A program made the position numbers and the translations under genes. The notes under the pieces were generated by a model that saw nothing but the letters and a program-made list of their open reading frames with translations, did no database searches and was not told the DNA's origin. 64,000 bases of DNA from Variovorax brevis (lineage in GTDB: Bacteria; Pseudomonadota; Gammaproteobacteria; Burkholderiales; Burkholderiaceae_C): assembly GCF_030317105.1 (NCBI RefSeq), contig NZ_JASZYG010000024.1, forward strand, positions 1-64,000. The letters are read 5' to 3'. This document shows positions 35,226-44,389 of the stretch, piece by piece; position 1 is the first letter of the stretch; each line of letters begins with the position of its first letter.

Positions 35226-36587
35226 CTACTTGCCGTTGCCCGCCGGCGCATCGAACAGCTGCCGGTCGACTTTCCAGTCGGGTCCGTAGGTGGCGTCGGC
35301 GTAGGCGTAGACCACGGCGGAGCCCAGCATGCCGTGCAGCACGTCGCCCTGGGCGGCGCGCCGGCTGATGACGGCGTTCAGGGCGCCCTTGCGCGCCAGG
35401 TCCTGCAGGGCGCGGTTCACCCACCCCTGCAGCGTGGGGGGATCGAGTGCGGCGAGTTCTTTTTTCATGACGTCGATCTGCTCGCGCAACCAGGTCGACT
35501 TGTCGCTGGCCGCGGGCTGGAGCGTGGCGGGCGCTGGTGCGGGCGGCGCGGGGCGCGATGGCGCCGGCACCGCGGCGACGGGCGGCGCGGGGTCGGTCGC
35601 CGGCTCGTTGCGCAGCAGCGAGCGCAGGTAGGAGAAGGCGTTTTCGATCGAACGCAGGTTCTTGCTGGCGGCGCGGCGCTCGAGCACTGCAATCTGTTCG
35701 CGCACCCGGTCGTCCCCGAACTCCTTGATGAGGCCTTCCAGCTTGATTTCACGGATGCCCAGCGTTTCGGCGCGAAACACCAGATGGGCATCCACCGGGG
35801 CCAGGTTCGCGGGCCGGGGTGCGGGCGCCAGCCGCTTTTTCTTCACGGCGAACTGCACCTCATGGATCAGCCTGCCCTGCTTGTGCTCGATCAGTTCGAT
35901 CTCGAGCTCGGTTTCCGCGTTGATTTCCGTGATGGCGTCCTTGACGCGCTCGTTCTTGAACTTGCGCCACTCGCGCCGCTCCGGCCCGGGGCCATTGCTC
36001 AGGGCATCCACCCACCAGTTGACGGGCTTGCGGCTGGTCACCCCGCTGGGGTTGTCGCGGTAGCGGATGCAGATCTCGTAGAGGGCCACGGCCGTGTACG
36101 AACCCAGCTTGCCCAGCACTTCCAGGTCGATGGTCGCCCAGCGTTGGGGTTCGCGCAGGGCGGACATGATGGTGGGCGGGTAGGACCAGCTGACCCAGTT
36201 TTCGCCGCGACGCACTTCCAGCGCGACTTCGGAGAGCATCGAGAAGCCGCGCCACTTGACCCCGTCCCCCGGGGCCGTGGACTCCCAGTCGACCTCCAGG
36301 CTGCGCATCTCCAGCAGGTAGCGCTTGGCGGCCGTGCGTTCGCTGCCGCTGGAGCCTGTGGTGCGCAGCACCGCAGCCAGCGGCGCCTCGAACATGAAGT
36401 CCGCGGCGGGCATGGCGGGCATGTCGACCAGCCGGGTCTGCGAGATTTGCAGCAGCGCGGTGTAGATCCGCCGGCCGGTCAGCGTCACGCGCGCTGAACG
36501 CGGCATCATGACGATCATCTCGTGCGGCTTGCGCAGCTCGAGGGCATCGTCGGTGCCGGAATGGGCAACGGTCTTCGGAAGGTTCAT
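35226..36587 (-). CDS. Replication initiator protein (RepB / Rep_3 type)
   Basis: 453 residues from ATG 36587, the plausible start at the end of a long open frame. Segments HEMIVMMPRSARVTLTGRRI, YTALLQISQT, WISYTAV-type helices (LGKLGSYTAVALYEICIRYR) and RRWATIDLEVLGKLGSYTAV fit tandem winged-helix iteron-binding initiators. A Pro/Ala-rich linker (about residues 330-365) connects a C-terminal domain. Such proteins bind iterons at the adjacent origin and usually repress their own promoter through an inverted repeat of the iteron core; exactly such a repeat lies 16 bp upstream. It is divergent from parAB across the origin. Confidence 0.8.
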   Translation of the reverse strand: MNLPKTVAHSGTDDALELRKPHEMIVMMPRSARVTLTGRRIYTALLQISQTRLVDMPAMPAADFMFEAPLAAVLRTTGSSGSERTAAKRYLLEMRSLEVDWESTAPGDGVKWRGFSMLSEVALEVRRGENWVSWSYPPTIMSALREPQRWATIDLEVLGKLGSYTAVALYEICIRYRDNPSGVTSRKPVNWWVDALSNGPGPERREWRKFKNERVKDAITEINAETELEIELIEHKQGRLIHEVQFAVKKKRLAPAPRPANLAPVDAHLVFRAETLGIREIKLEGLIKEFGDDRVREQIAVLERRAASKNLRSIENAFSYLRSLLRNEPATDPAPPVAAVPAPSRPAPPAPAPATLQPAASDKSTWLREQIDVMKKELAALDPPTLQGWVNRALQDLARKGALNAVISRRAAQGDVLHGMLGSAVVYAYADATYGPDWKVDRQLFDAPAGNGK

Positions 36588-36602
36588 GGGCGGCCAATCG
36601 TA

Positions 36603-36622
36603 TGTCCAAACGGCGTTGGACA
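36603..36622. promoter_or_regulatory. Inverted repeat upstream of rep, probable Rep operator
   Basis: TGTCCAA-N6-TTGGACA, a perfect 7-bp inverted repeat ending 16 bp before the rep start. The half-site TTGGACA matches the CTGGACA core of the direct repeats in the adjacent region. This is the arrangement of autorepressed Rep_3 initiators (established for iteron plasmids); its role here is inferred. Confidence 0.65.
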
Positions 36623-36689
36623 CAAGCCGGAGGACCGTGCAGGGCTGCGGAGGGGAGGCAGCCGCGCGTCCAGGACGGGATCGGAGCCG

Positions 36690-37080
36690 CCAAAGGCGAT
36701 CAGAAGCTGGACAGTTCGAGAAAGTTGCGCGTGGTGGCACCGGCCGGCGGGCGGTTAAAACCCGGACACATGGTCGTCGAGACGGCTTTTCCGCCTTGTT
36801 TTGGGGCGATGGAAAGCGGGACACTTCACCCATATCGCCCCAAAGGCGCCGTTTCGGCCCGGTTTTGGGGTTGTGGACAAGTCTTGAACAGCGCGATCAG
36901 GCGCTGGACGTGAAGCGATGGAAGTCCGGACACAAGCGATCAGAAGCTGGACACTTTCGATGCGGAGTCGGACAAATGGCACGAGAGAAACTCTGTAACT
37001 TGTTGATTTAAAACAGGAATTTCTTTCTTGCGCCGGGCCTTAATCTTATTAAGGTATTCAAGTCCTTCTCTTAATCCCGG
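36690..37080. other. Probable replication origin (oriV) with iteron-like direct repeats
   Basis: Three direct repeats with core GCGATCAGAAGCTGGACA at 36696-36719 and 36936-36960, and a degenerate copy at 36893-36909. A DnaA-box-like TGTGGACAA, one mismatch from consensus, lies at 36872-36880. An A+T-rich zone at about 36995-37075, the lowest-GC stretch in this part of the window, could be the melting site; it includes the palindrome CCTTAAT-CTT-ATTAAGG at 37038-37054. The position between divergent rep and parAB fits an iteron origin. Confidence 0.65.
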
Positions 37081-37210
37081 GAGAAGCAAGGAAAAAACGG
37101 CAAAAAACGACGGCGCGGGCGGGCGCTTTCTGAGAGACGCGCACGTTTCTTCGTTTTTTCAAGGGTCATGGGCATAATCGCATGACACTCAAACTTCCAA
37201 GAAAGAATCC

Positions 37211-38407
37211 GTGGACATCAAGCAAACCATCCGACGTCAGAACCTGGAGGACATCGAGCATCAGGCCCACAGGGTTGCCGGCATGATGGACCGGATACGC
37301 GCGGCGATGCTGGCCCCGACGGCGGCCAAGTCTGCACCGAGGCTCAAGGCGGTGCAACTGGCCGAGCTGTGCGGGGTGGACAAGTCGAAGATCTCTTATC
37401 GCCTGACGCGCGGGGATTTGCCCACCGGCGAGATCCATGGCAACAGCCGGGAGTGGACGATGGCCGAATCGCAGGTGTGGGCGCGCGAGTTGCGCGCCGA
37501 GCACCTGCGCCCGGAAGGTGCGGCCGGCATCACGATCACGGTGGCCAATTTCAAGGGCGGCGTGGCCAAGACGACTTCCGCGGTCACCCTCGCCCAGGGC
37601 TTGTCCATGCGGGGGCACCGGGTCTTGCTGGTGGACCTCGACCCACAGGGCTCGGCCACCACCCTCTTTGGCGTGCTGCCCGATGCCGAGGTGGAAACCG
37701 AACACACGGCGATGTCGCTGTTCACGGGTGACGAGGACAACCTGCAATACGCCATCCGGTCCACCTACTGGCCCAACATCGATCTGGTCTGCGCAGCCCC
37801 CCTCCTCTACGGCGCGGAATTTCACCTGCCGGCGCGCCAGGCGCGTGATGCCGGCTTCGAGTTCTGGCGGGTGCTGGACCGCGGCCTGGACCTGACGCGC
37901 GAGCAGTACGACGTCATCGTGATCGACACCCCGCCCTCGCTGAGCTATGTGACGATCAACGCGCTGATGGCGGCCGACGGGGTGATCATGCCCCTGCCCC
38001 CGTCGGCGCTGGACTTTGCCAGTTCTGCCCAGTTCTGGGACCTGTTTTCCGACCTGTGCAACCAGCTCGTGCGCAGTCGCGGCAAGGACAAGAGCTTCGA
38101 ATTCATCGATGTCCTGCTGTCCCGGGTGGAGGCTTCTGACACGGCCAGTTCGGTGGTGCGCCAGTGGGTGCTGGAAGGGTATGGCGACAAGGTGCTGCCG
38201 ATCGAGATCCCGAAGACTTCGGTGGCCGCCACGGCCAGTGCCGAGTTCGGGACCGTCTATGACCTGCCGCGCGGGTCGGTGAACTCCAAGACGTTTTCGC
38301 GGGCCCGCGTCGCCTACGACCGGATGTGCGAACTGATCGAGCAGCAGATCGAAGCTGTGTGGGCGCGCCAGGTGGCGGAGCGGCAGGTTCTTGAAACGGT
38401 GGTCTGA
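37211..38407 (+). CDS. parA: ParA partition ATPase with N-terminal DNA-binding domain
   Basis: 398 residues from GTG 37211. An N-terminal helix-turn-helix region (about 45-80, LAELCGVDKSKISYRLTRGD) precedes the ATPase: deviant Walker A KGGVAKT (115-121), Walker A' LDPQGSA (143-149) and Walker B VIVIDTPPS. Type Ia ParA proteins with this N-terminal domain both move plasmid copies apart and repress the par operon. It is followed at once by parB (start 2 bp after the stop), forming one operon next to the origin. Confidence 0.95.
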   Translation: MDIKQTIRRQNLEDIEHQAHRVAGMMDRIRAAMLAPTAAKSAPRLKAVQLAELCGVDKSKISYRLTRGDLPTGEIHGNSREWTMAESQVWARELRAEHLRPEGAAGITITVANFKGGVAKTTSAVTLAQGLSMRGHRVLLVDLDPQGSATTLFGVLPDAEVETEHTAMSLFTGDEDNLQYAIRSTYWPNIDLVCAAPLLYGAEFHLPARQARDAGFEFWRVLDRGLDLTREQYDVIVIDTPPSLSYVTINALMAADGVIMPLPPSALDFASSAQFWDLFSDLCNQLVRSRGKDKSFEFIDVLLSRVEASDTASSVVRQWVLEGYGDKVLPIEIPKTSVAATASAEFGTVYDLPRGSVNSKTFSRARVAYDRMCELIEQQIEAVWARQVAERQVLETVV

Positions 38408-38408
38408 C

Positions 38409-39458
38409 ATGGGACTCAAAGACAAGGCTTCCCGGATTGATTTCGCGTCGCTGATGCCGGTGGCGACGCCGAACCCGGAGGCGGCGCGGCCCAAGACGGC
38501 GCCGGGCGCCATGATGGCGCTGGCCAACGACCAGCGCTCGGAGCTGCTGCGGGAAAACGAACAGCTGCGGGAGCAGGCGGCCAGGAGTGCGGAACTGGAA
38601 GGGCGCCTGCACGATGCGGTGGAGGAGCTGCAGACTTGGGAGGGGGCGAAGGCCACGCGCCTGCTCGATCCGAAGGGGATCCGGCGCAGTGACTACGCCA
38701 ACCGGCACGAGTCGAGTTTCACGAATGCGGCGTTCGAGGCGCTCAAGCACGAGATCAAGGAGGCGGGCGGCAACGTCCAGCCGATCAAGGTGAGGGCGAT
38801 CGTCAATCCGGGCGAGGGCCCGGCCTTCGAGATCGTCTTCGGGCATCGCCGGCATGAGGCCTGCCTGCAGCTGGGCCTGCCGGTGCTGGCCTTTGTCGAC
38901 AACCTGGACGACCAGGCGCTGTTCGTGGAAATGGAGCGGGAGAACCGCGAACGCGCGGACCTGTCGGCCTGGGAGCAGGGCGTCATGTATGCGCGGGCGC
39001 TGGACCGCGGCCTGTACCCGTCCCTGCGTCAGTTGGCCGCTGCCATCGGGGTGGACTCGACCAACCTGTCCAGGGCGCTGGTGCTGGCGCGCCTGCCGGA
39101 CAAGGTGCTGCAGGCCTTTGCCTCGCCGCTGGACCTGCAGTTCCGCTGGTCGGCGCCCCTGAAGGCGGCTTATGAAAATGATCCGGCCGGGGTGCTGGCG
39201 CGGGCGGAGCGGATCGCGGCGCAGCGCGGCAGCATGAGCGCGAAGGAAATCTTTGCGGCGCTTACGTCGCCGCAGGAAGTGGCCGTCCAGCTGCCACCGG
39301 CCGCGACCGTGCAGGCGTTCGCCCGGGATGGCAAGACGGTTGCGACCCTGAAAATCGAGGGGGAAGGGCGGGGCACCATCCGGATCCATGGCGGTCTGAC
39401 CCCGGAACGCCAACGGGAACTGGCCAGTTGGCTGGAGCGTTTTGTCGCAGCCGGGTGA
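38409..39458 (+). CDS. parB: ParB centromere-binding protein
   Basis: 349 residues from ATG 38409, 2 bp after parA. A coiled-coil N-terminal region (RSELLRENEQLREQAARSAE) is followed by the ParB/RepB nuclease-fold core with the CTP-binding-type motif GHRRHEA (145-151; GERRxRA in most relatives), MERENRERADLSAWEQG, and a KorB-type helix-turn-helix (LRQLAAAIGVDSTNLSRALV). It binds centromere sites and works with ParA to segregate the replicon. The palindrome array starting 74 bp downstream is the obvious candidate for its target. Confidence 0.93.
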   Translation: MGLKDKASRIDFASLMPVATPNPEAARPKTAPGAMMALANDQRSELLRENEQLREQAARSAELEGRLHDAVEELQTWEGAKATRLLDPKGIRRSDYANRHESSFTNAAFEALKHEIKEAGGNVQPIKVRAIVNPGEGPAFEIVFGHRRHEACLQLGLPVLAFVDNLDDQALFVEMERENRERADLSAWEQGVMYARALDRGLYPSLRQLAAAIGVDSTNLSRALVLARLPDKVLQAFASPLDLQFRWSAPLKAAYENDPAGVLARAERIAAQRGSMSAKEIFAALTSPQEVAVQLPPAATVQAFARDGKTVATLKIEGEGRGTIRIHGGLTPERQRELASWLERFVAAG

Positions 39459-39531
39459 AGCCGGCGGTCGGAACAGGTAAATGGAAAAGAAGAGGGCGCC
39501 GCGAGGCGCTCTTTTTTTGGGGTGCGGGCGG

Positions 39532-40292
39532 GTGCAGTACCGTACTGCACCTGCGGACGGCGCGGTGCGGCACGTTGTTGGGGCAACATCGATTGTCACG
39601 AAGGGGGTGCCCGCGGGGTGCAGTACCGTACTGCAGCAGACTTCATCGCTTTGGAGAAGGCGGCGGCAAGAAAGAAGGAGCCTTCGCGTGCGCGTGCGCG
39701 TGCGCGTGCGCGTGGGCCTGGCCGCAGCGGCTGAAGGCGGTCTGGCCGGGCGTGCAGTACCGTACTGCACTCCCGGATGGCAAGGCCCGGTTCGTTGTGG
39801 GCGCGGATTCACGTTCATGCAGGGCTGACTCGGCAGGGGTGCAGTACGGTAGTGCAGTGGCGTCCGTCGATCCGTCGCCCTGGAAAGCAAGGCAGTCAAA
39901 TCCACTCCGTCGGACCCGGACGTGGCTGGCGGGGCATCCGCCAGCGTGCAGTACGGTACTGCACGCCCACTGCGCGTATTTGGCAGGTCGCCGACCTGTG
40001 CATGACGTGTGCGCAATCGCGACCGTCGCGCCCGCGTGGAGGTGCTGGCTTCGAAAATTCAACGGTTCATCGCAGTGCAGTACGGTACTGCACCCTCCAG
40101 CGCGTGATGTCGCAGCGGATCACTTGCGCGAGATTACTTGTGCTGGGAACGGTCGCGCCGCTGATGCTTGCGGATGTGCAGTACGGTACTGCACCGGACA
40201 CGGGGCGGCCTCGATTCCCCGTTTTTGAGAATCCCGGCGCGTATGGGGGTTGGCGCGCGCGGCGCTTGTCAGGGTGCAGTACGGTACTGCAG
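39532..40292. repeat. parS: Array of eight 19-bp palindromes, candidate parS centromere
   Basis: Consensus GTGCAGTACSGTACTGCAC, at 39532-39550, 39618-39636, 39752-39770, 39839-39857, 39946-39964, 40075-40093, 40176-40194 and 40274-40292. The central base is C in the first three and G in the last five, so their orientation flips between 39770 and 39839. Three copies deviate at the last base and one also has an internal mismatch (39839). Spacing of 86-134 bp is irregular. No gene is read through the array. The location just after parB, palindromic form and copy number fit a ParB-loading centromere. Confidence 0.85.
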
Positions 40293-40401
40293 TTGCGAGC
40301 GGCCCCGCACGATGACCCGGAAGCGTCGCTGGCATGCCTTGGTGGGGCGTGAAACATTGCGCGCGAGCGGCCCTTTGCCGGGGCGGCGCGCCCGGTCCGC
40401 G

Positions 40402-41193
40402 TCAGCTCAATTTTTCCATTCGCTCGAGTGCCGACACGATCTGCTCCATGGTCGATTTGATGACGCCCATGTCGCGGTCGCGGCGCGCTTCCACGACCGG
40501 GTCATGCCCGCTGCCATCGGAACGCCCCGCGTGCAGGAGCGTCTCGCGCGACCGGGCCACGACTTCGTCGAGGCGCGTGATCAGGTTGTTGCGCATCGCG
40601 GAGAACTGGGCCATCTCGCGTCGCAATTCCTTCACGTCCTCCGAAAGGGTCGTGAGGGTGTGCTCCACGCGCTGCTGCCAGGCGGCCAGCGAAGGTTGCG
40701 GGGAGGCGGGGCCATGGGCCGAACTGGCGTTGGCCGCCCCGGGCGGCGGCGCGACCGCTGCGGCCTTCTCGTGGACCAGCGGGCCCAATGCCGCGGCCAG
40801 TTGCCGGGCGGTCCGCGCGACGGCCTCTTCGAACACCGCGCGGGGATCGGAGGCGGCCAGTTGCGGCCACAGCTCGTAGACGCGGGCGATCGCCTTGTCC
40901 GTGAGCAGCTGCAGGCCGGGCCGGCCAGGTTTTGAATAGCTGGTGGCAGCGCGGTTCGCGGGGGGCTCGGTATCCGGCGCCAACGGGGGGCTGGCACGGC
41001 AATCCCTGAATTCGCCGCCGGCGCTCCACTTTTTCAGCGTCGCTTCGGACGGCGCGCTCGCCCCGTGAAGGATCACCAGGATCCGGCCAAGGTCTGCGAT
41101 GCTGCTCACCCGGGGCCAGACGGTGGTCTCTGCATTGGCCGCATCGGGCAACGCATCGGACGGAAATTCAGTGCGATCAGTGGCAGAAAGCAA
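40402..41193 (-). CDS. Coiled-coil plasmid protein (KfrA-like position)
   Basis: 263 residues. The N-terminal part (VSSIADLGRILVILHGASAP, LKKWSAGGEFRDC) is followed by a Pro/Ala linker and a long C-terminal coiled coil (residues about 170-260, VEHTLTTLSEDVKELRREMA, RNNLITRLDEVV). DNA-binding head plus coiled-coil tail is the plan of KfrA-type plasmid proteins that repress themselves and assist partition. An operator-like inverted repeat lies 18 bp upstream of the start. Sequence similarity to KfrA is not evident to me, so this is an analogy. Confidence 0.7.
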   Translation of the reverse strand: MLSATDRTEFPSDALPDAANAETTVWPRVSSIADLGRILVILHGASAPSEATLKKWSAGGEFRDCRASPPLAPDTEPPANRAATSYSKPGRPGLQLLTDKAIARVYELWPQLAASDPRAVFEEAVARTARQLAAALGPLVHEKAAAVAPPPGAANASSAHGPASPQPSLAAWQQRVEHTLTTLSEDVKELRREMAQFSAMRNNLITRLDEVVARSRETLLHAGRSDGSGHDPVVEARRDRDMGVIKSTMEQIVSALERMEKLS

Positions 41194-41755
41194 GGCCGGG
41201 CAATTGAATATGGTTACGTATTAACCAAATATAGCGCTGTCTGGAACGGTCGTCGGCTTTTTGCTGCAATGGCGTGAAACTTTTTAGGCGCGGCCGCAAC
41301 GCGGCGAATGCAACTCCTTGTCACGAAAAGAAAAATCGCATTTCTTAAAACATCAGGAACGATGCGACAGAATGTTTCACGGAAACTTTCAATACGGCGA
41401 CTGCCGGTGTTCGACTGCAATTCGGGACGGTTCCGATGAGACTGTTTTGGAGAACACAACGCAATGCGGGCGCCGCGGGATTGAAAGTCAGGCTTTGGCT
41501 TCTTCAAGAAACGCGATTGGGCAGTGAGCGCCTACATCTGGCCTTGACGGACGTTTCCAGCGGGGCCGACGCGTTCGCCGCGCGTGGCTTGGCGTTGGGC
41601 GTGCGCGGACAGGATGCAGGGATGTGCCCCATGTCTCCTGCCGTTGCCATATGGCCTGAAAGGCGAGCAAACCGGATCCTTGAGGTGTGGGGTTGCGCCG
41701 GGGGATGCCGGAAAGGTGCAAACTGTCGGCCTGAACGGTCTCGATGTGACAACTG
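41194..41755. promoter_or_regulatory. Intergenic region with operator-like inverted repeat
   Basis: A 6-bp inverted repeat TGGTTA-CGTAT-TAACCA at 41211-41227 lies just upstream of the coiled-coil gene, within an A+T-rich stretch that is unusual here. The rest, to 41755, has a local low-GC patch (41270-41480) and no supported gene. Confidence 0.5.
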
Positions 41756-42019
41756 ATGATTGAATTGCCTACGCCCGAGCAGCTTGCTGAAGTCGGGGAT
41801 GACGAACTGCAGACCCTGGCCGTCGCTTGGCGCGGCCGGGCGCTGCGTGGAGAAAAGGATGCCAACGGGGTCGCTCACGCGCTGGAGGTCGAAGTGAGAC
41901 GGCGTGCGCGGGCGAGCCAGCTGCAGGCATTGCCGCCGGAAACGCCGCCACAGGCGCAGCGGCCCTGGTGGCGCTTCTGGCAGTCGGGGCACGGCGACAG
42001 CCCGCGATCGGATCCCTGA
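41756..42019 (+). CDS. Small hypothetical protein
   Basis: 87 residues from ATG 41756 with good coding character: TPEQLAEVGDDELQTLAVAW, then a basic helix (VEVRRRARASQLQ) and a Trp-rich end (QRPWWRFWQSG). Short proteins with this PWWRFW ending recur on plasmids. Function unknown. Confidence 0.55.
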   Translation: MIELPTPEQLAEVGDDELQTLAVAWRGRALRGEKDANGVAHALEVEVRRRARASQLQALPPETPPQAQRPWWRFWQSGHGDSPRSDP

Positions 42020-42360
42020 ACGGGCGACGCGCCGCCGGACGGTGGCCAGGCATGCCAGGCTGCCGGGTGGAGTGGCCAGGACGGGTGGGTGGGGGCGTGC
42101 GCGGCGGCAGGGCAGGGCCCAAGGCGCCTTCTGTGCGGACAGCCTCCCGAGGTGCGCTGCGTGTGCTGTTGTTGCACAGCGCAACGTGGTGCCACGGACA
42201 GCTCGTCCCGGGATCTCCGGACGCGCAGGCCGGGATCAAGCAAGGCGAGCCGCGCAGTGGCCCGCAAGTGTTGCCGGAGCCCATGAGATTTCTGCCCGGA
42301 TCCGGCCAGATGTCACAGGGCTGTGGCGAGGAGAGTAGTACTGCTGGCTACACTTTCTGG

Positions 42361-42555
42361 ATGCCAGATGACACAGAACACAACACCGGCTGGTGGGTCG
42401 ATCGCCCCGATCGCGACGAGCGGCCCAGCCAATACGCCTCGTTGCCGGGCGGGGCAGGCCATCGCGGTTCCAGTGAACCGTCCATATGGCGCAACATCAT
42501 CTTCATCGTGGTGATCTTCGTGGTGCTGGCCTTCGCCACCCTGCGCCTCCTGTAG
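42361..42555 (+). CDS. Small membrane protein, hypothetical
   Basis: 64 residues from ATG 42361. A polar N-terminal part (TGWWVDRPDRDERPSQYASL) and a single C-terminal membrane helix (NIIFIVVIFVVLAFATLRLL) ending the protein. Probably tail-anchored in the inner membrane. No family recognised. Confidence 0.6.
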   Translation: MPDDTEHNTGWWVDRPDRDERPSQYASLPGGAGHRGSSEPSIWRNIIFIVVIFVVLAFATLRLL

Positions 42556-43001
42556 AGACGCCACAACGGCCAGCGCATCGGGGAGCGCGTGGCGGGACCG
42601 CCGATCGCCATTCGGGGAGATCCCGTTGCGGGGGACGCCGGCCCCAAAAAAAGTCCTCCGCGAGGGAGGGCGACGAGCGTGCCGGGATGGCGCCGGCACT
42701 TGCAGCGGTTTTGCCGGCCTGCGCCACCTTGCTGCGAACCACCATGCCCACGCCGCTGGCCGGCGGGCGTGCGCTGGGACGCAGGTGGCGAAGGCGGTCG
42801 CCGAAGCAACCCATCCTCGGGCGCCGGCTCCCACCTCCAGCGGGCATGTCCGGCCAAGGCCGCAAGCCCGCCCAGGGCGCATTACAAGAAGGCGTCTCGG
42901 GGCCCGGACGCTGGATGGACACACCGGGGGTGCACGCCGTGCAGTCTGCGTGCCAGCCAGCGGCCGGCGCACCGGCCAGCGCGGGCGTGGTGCCTGGCGC
43001 C
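42556..43001. other. No supported gene
   Basis: About 450 bp between the small membrane protein and the convergent GAF-like gene. No motif-bearing frame seen. Confidence 0.35.
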
Positions 43002-43472
43002 TCAAGGCTCCCGATGGGGGTCCACGGCAAACGAGGCCACGATCGGCGCCACGGCCTCCAGCAGTTCAAAGGCGCTGTCTGCCAGCGCGACCGGGGCGAA
43101 GTCGAAGTGGCACATCACGCCCCAGGCATGGCCGCTTGGCACCACCAGTGCGGTGCCGTGGTACGACACGAGGATGCCGTCATAAACATGTCCTTCAAGC
43201 CGGGGATCCCGCGTCGAATCCTGTGTCCGGAACGGCTCGCCGGGCTGGACATATTGGGCGAGGCTTTTGTCGAGGGGCATCGCCGTCAGGAAGGACGGCC
43301 GCCGCTTGCCCAAGGCGTCGTGCAGGCAGACATTCTTCAGGATGAGCCCGGCGTAACGGTAGACCGCGGTGTATCGCAGGGGCACGCCCTCATTCAGCCA
43401 GGCGAGGCCACCCGCGAGACCTCTTGTCTTCAGTAGCTTGGAGAAAGCGTCCAGGACCTGGACGGACGTCAT
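43002..43472 (-). CDS. GAF-domain-like protein (paralogue 1)
   Basis: 156 residues from ATG 43472. A GAF-type fold is suggested by WLNEGVPLRYTAVYRYAG, LHDALGKRRPSFLTAMPLDK, the FRTQDSTRDPRLEGHVY region, LVSYHGTALVVPSGHAW and GVMCHFDFAPV. It is strikingly similar to the protein at 46091-46558 (same order of VPxRYxAxYR, LHD, VSYH and WGxMxHFD motifs). The ligand or partner is unknown; no kinase or cyclase domain is attached. Confidence 0.7.
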   Translation of the reverse strand: MTSVQVLDAFSKLLKTRGLAGGLAWLNEGVPLRYTAVYRYAGLILKNVCLHDALGKRRPSFLTAMPLDKSLAQYVQPGEPFRTQDSTRDPRLEGHVYDGILVSYHGTALVVPSGHAWGVMCHFDFAPVALADSAFELLEAVAPIVASFAVDPHREP

Positions 43473-44304
43473 GGCGAAGATTATGGCTTCGGCAGGCTCC
43501 TGTGGCGTAGCGGGTTCGCCCCTGCCGGAGCCCTTGGGATACGTGCAACCCGATGAGCGCCGTGAAAGCTTGGGTGGAGTAGCCCGCCGAGCGCAGCGGG
43601 CGCCCGGGTTGTCCCACATCCCGGCCGCGTCGTTCAGGGCAGGGTGGTCCGCTCGCTTGCAGGAGCGCACCATGGCTTGCCTGCGGTCATCTTCGCGAAC
43701 GACGTTGGCGAGTCGCGCCTCATGGCGGTGGACGCACACGCCGCGGACGCAGTCCAGGGCGCCTGGCACACAGTTGGCGAACAGGTGGGGCACAAGGTCT
43801 ACGCCAACGAGTCCGAAGCCGTGCGCGACCCGATCCGCTCCGGCTTGGGCGAAGCACCATTCGATGTCAAGGCGCGCAAGCCTGACGACTTGGCGCGCCG
43901 CGAGCGGGTTGCGTCTGGGACCACCATGCGGCCAAGCCGTGTCTGCGCACCTGCTCGTTTGCAGCGCGACCTCCATGGCCTGTTGAAAAAAACGCCACGC
44001 AGCCGGATTCGCCCGCCGCGTTCGTGCGCAAAGTGGCTTTGGCAACGCACGCGGGCACGTGGCGATGACCGCCCAACAGCCCGCGCCCACACCAAATCCG
44101 GATTCGCTTTTTGGGCCGGGTGACTTCTGATCGATCCTGGGTGGACGGTACGGCGAAGCTGCAAACGGCCTTGCTGCTCAGCCGGGCTCCATTCGCGCGA
44201 CGTGGTTGAGCCCGATTGCCGCCGTGCAAGGCTGATCGAGTTCACCAGCTGCCGGTCTGACCTGTCAAATGCATCTTTGATCGGTTGTCGCAGTCGCGGC
44301 GCGT
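43473..44304. other. No supported gene
   Basis: About 830 bp between the first GAF-like gene and the 53-bp repeat. Frames on both strands lack motifs. Possibly remains of mobile elements. Confidence 0.35.
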
Positions 44305-44357
44305 GGCGCGACGATCTGGGTGAGAGGCTTCTCATCCTGATTGACGCGCCGCAGGCA
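44305..44357 (+). repeat. 53-bp dispersed repeat, copy 1
   Basis: Begins GGCGCGACGATCTGGG and ends GACGCGCCGCAGGCA. An inverted second copy lies at 46978-47031 with two substitutions and one indel; similarity stops abruptly at both ends. This copy ends 35 bp from the truncated end of an IS110 transposase fragment. Confidence 0.75.
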
Positions 44358-44389
44358 CACGGTGCAGACCCATCACGCCCTGTCGCTTG

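Noticed and set aside
38103-40016. 637-residue minus-strand frame across parA, parB and the palindromes
   Set aside because: Shadow of parAB; reads through the centromere repeats.
39532-40292. CRISPR array
   Set aside because: Repeats are short perfect palindromes with irregular 67-115 bp gaps, orientation switch and no cas genes; better explained as parS.
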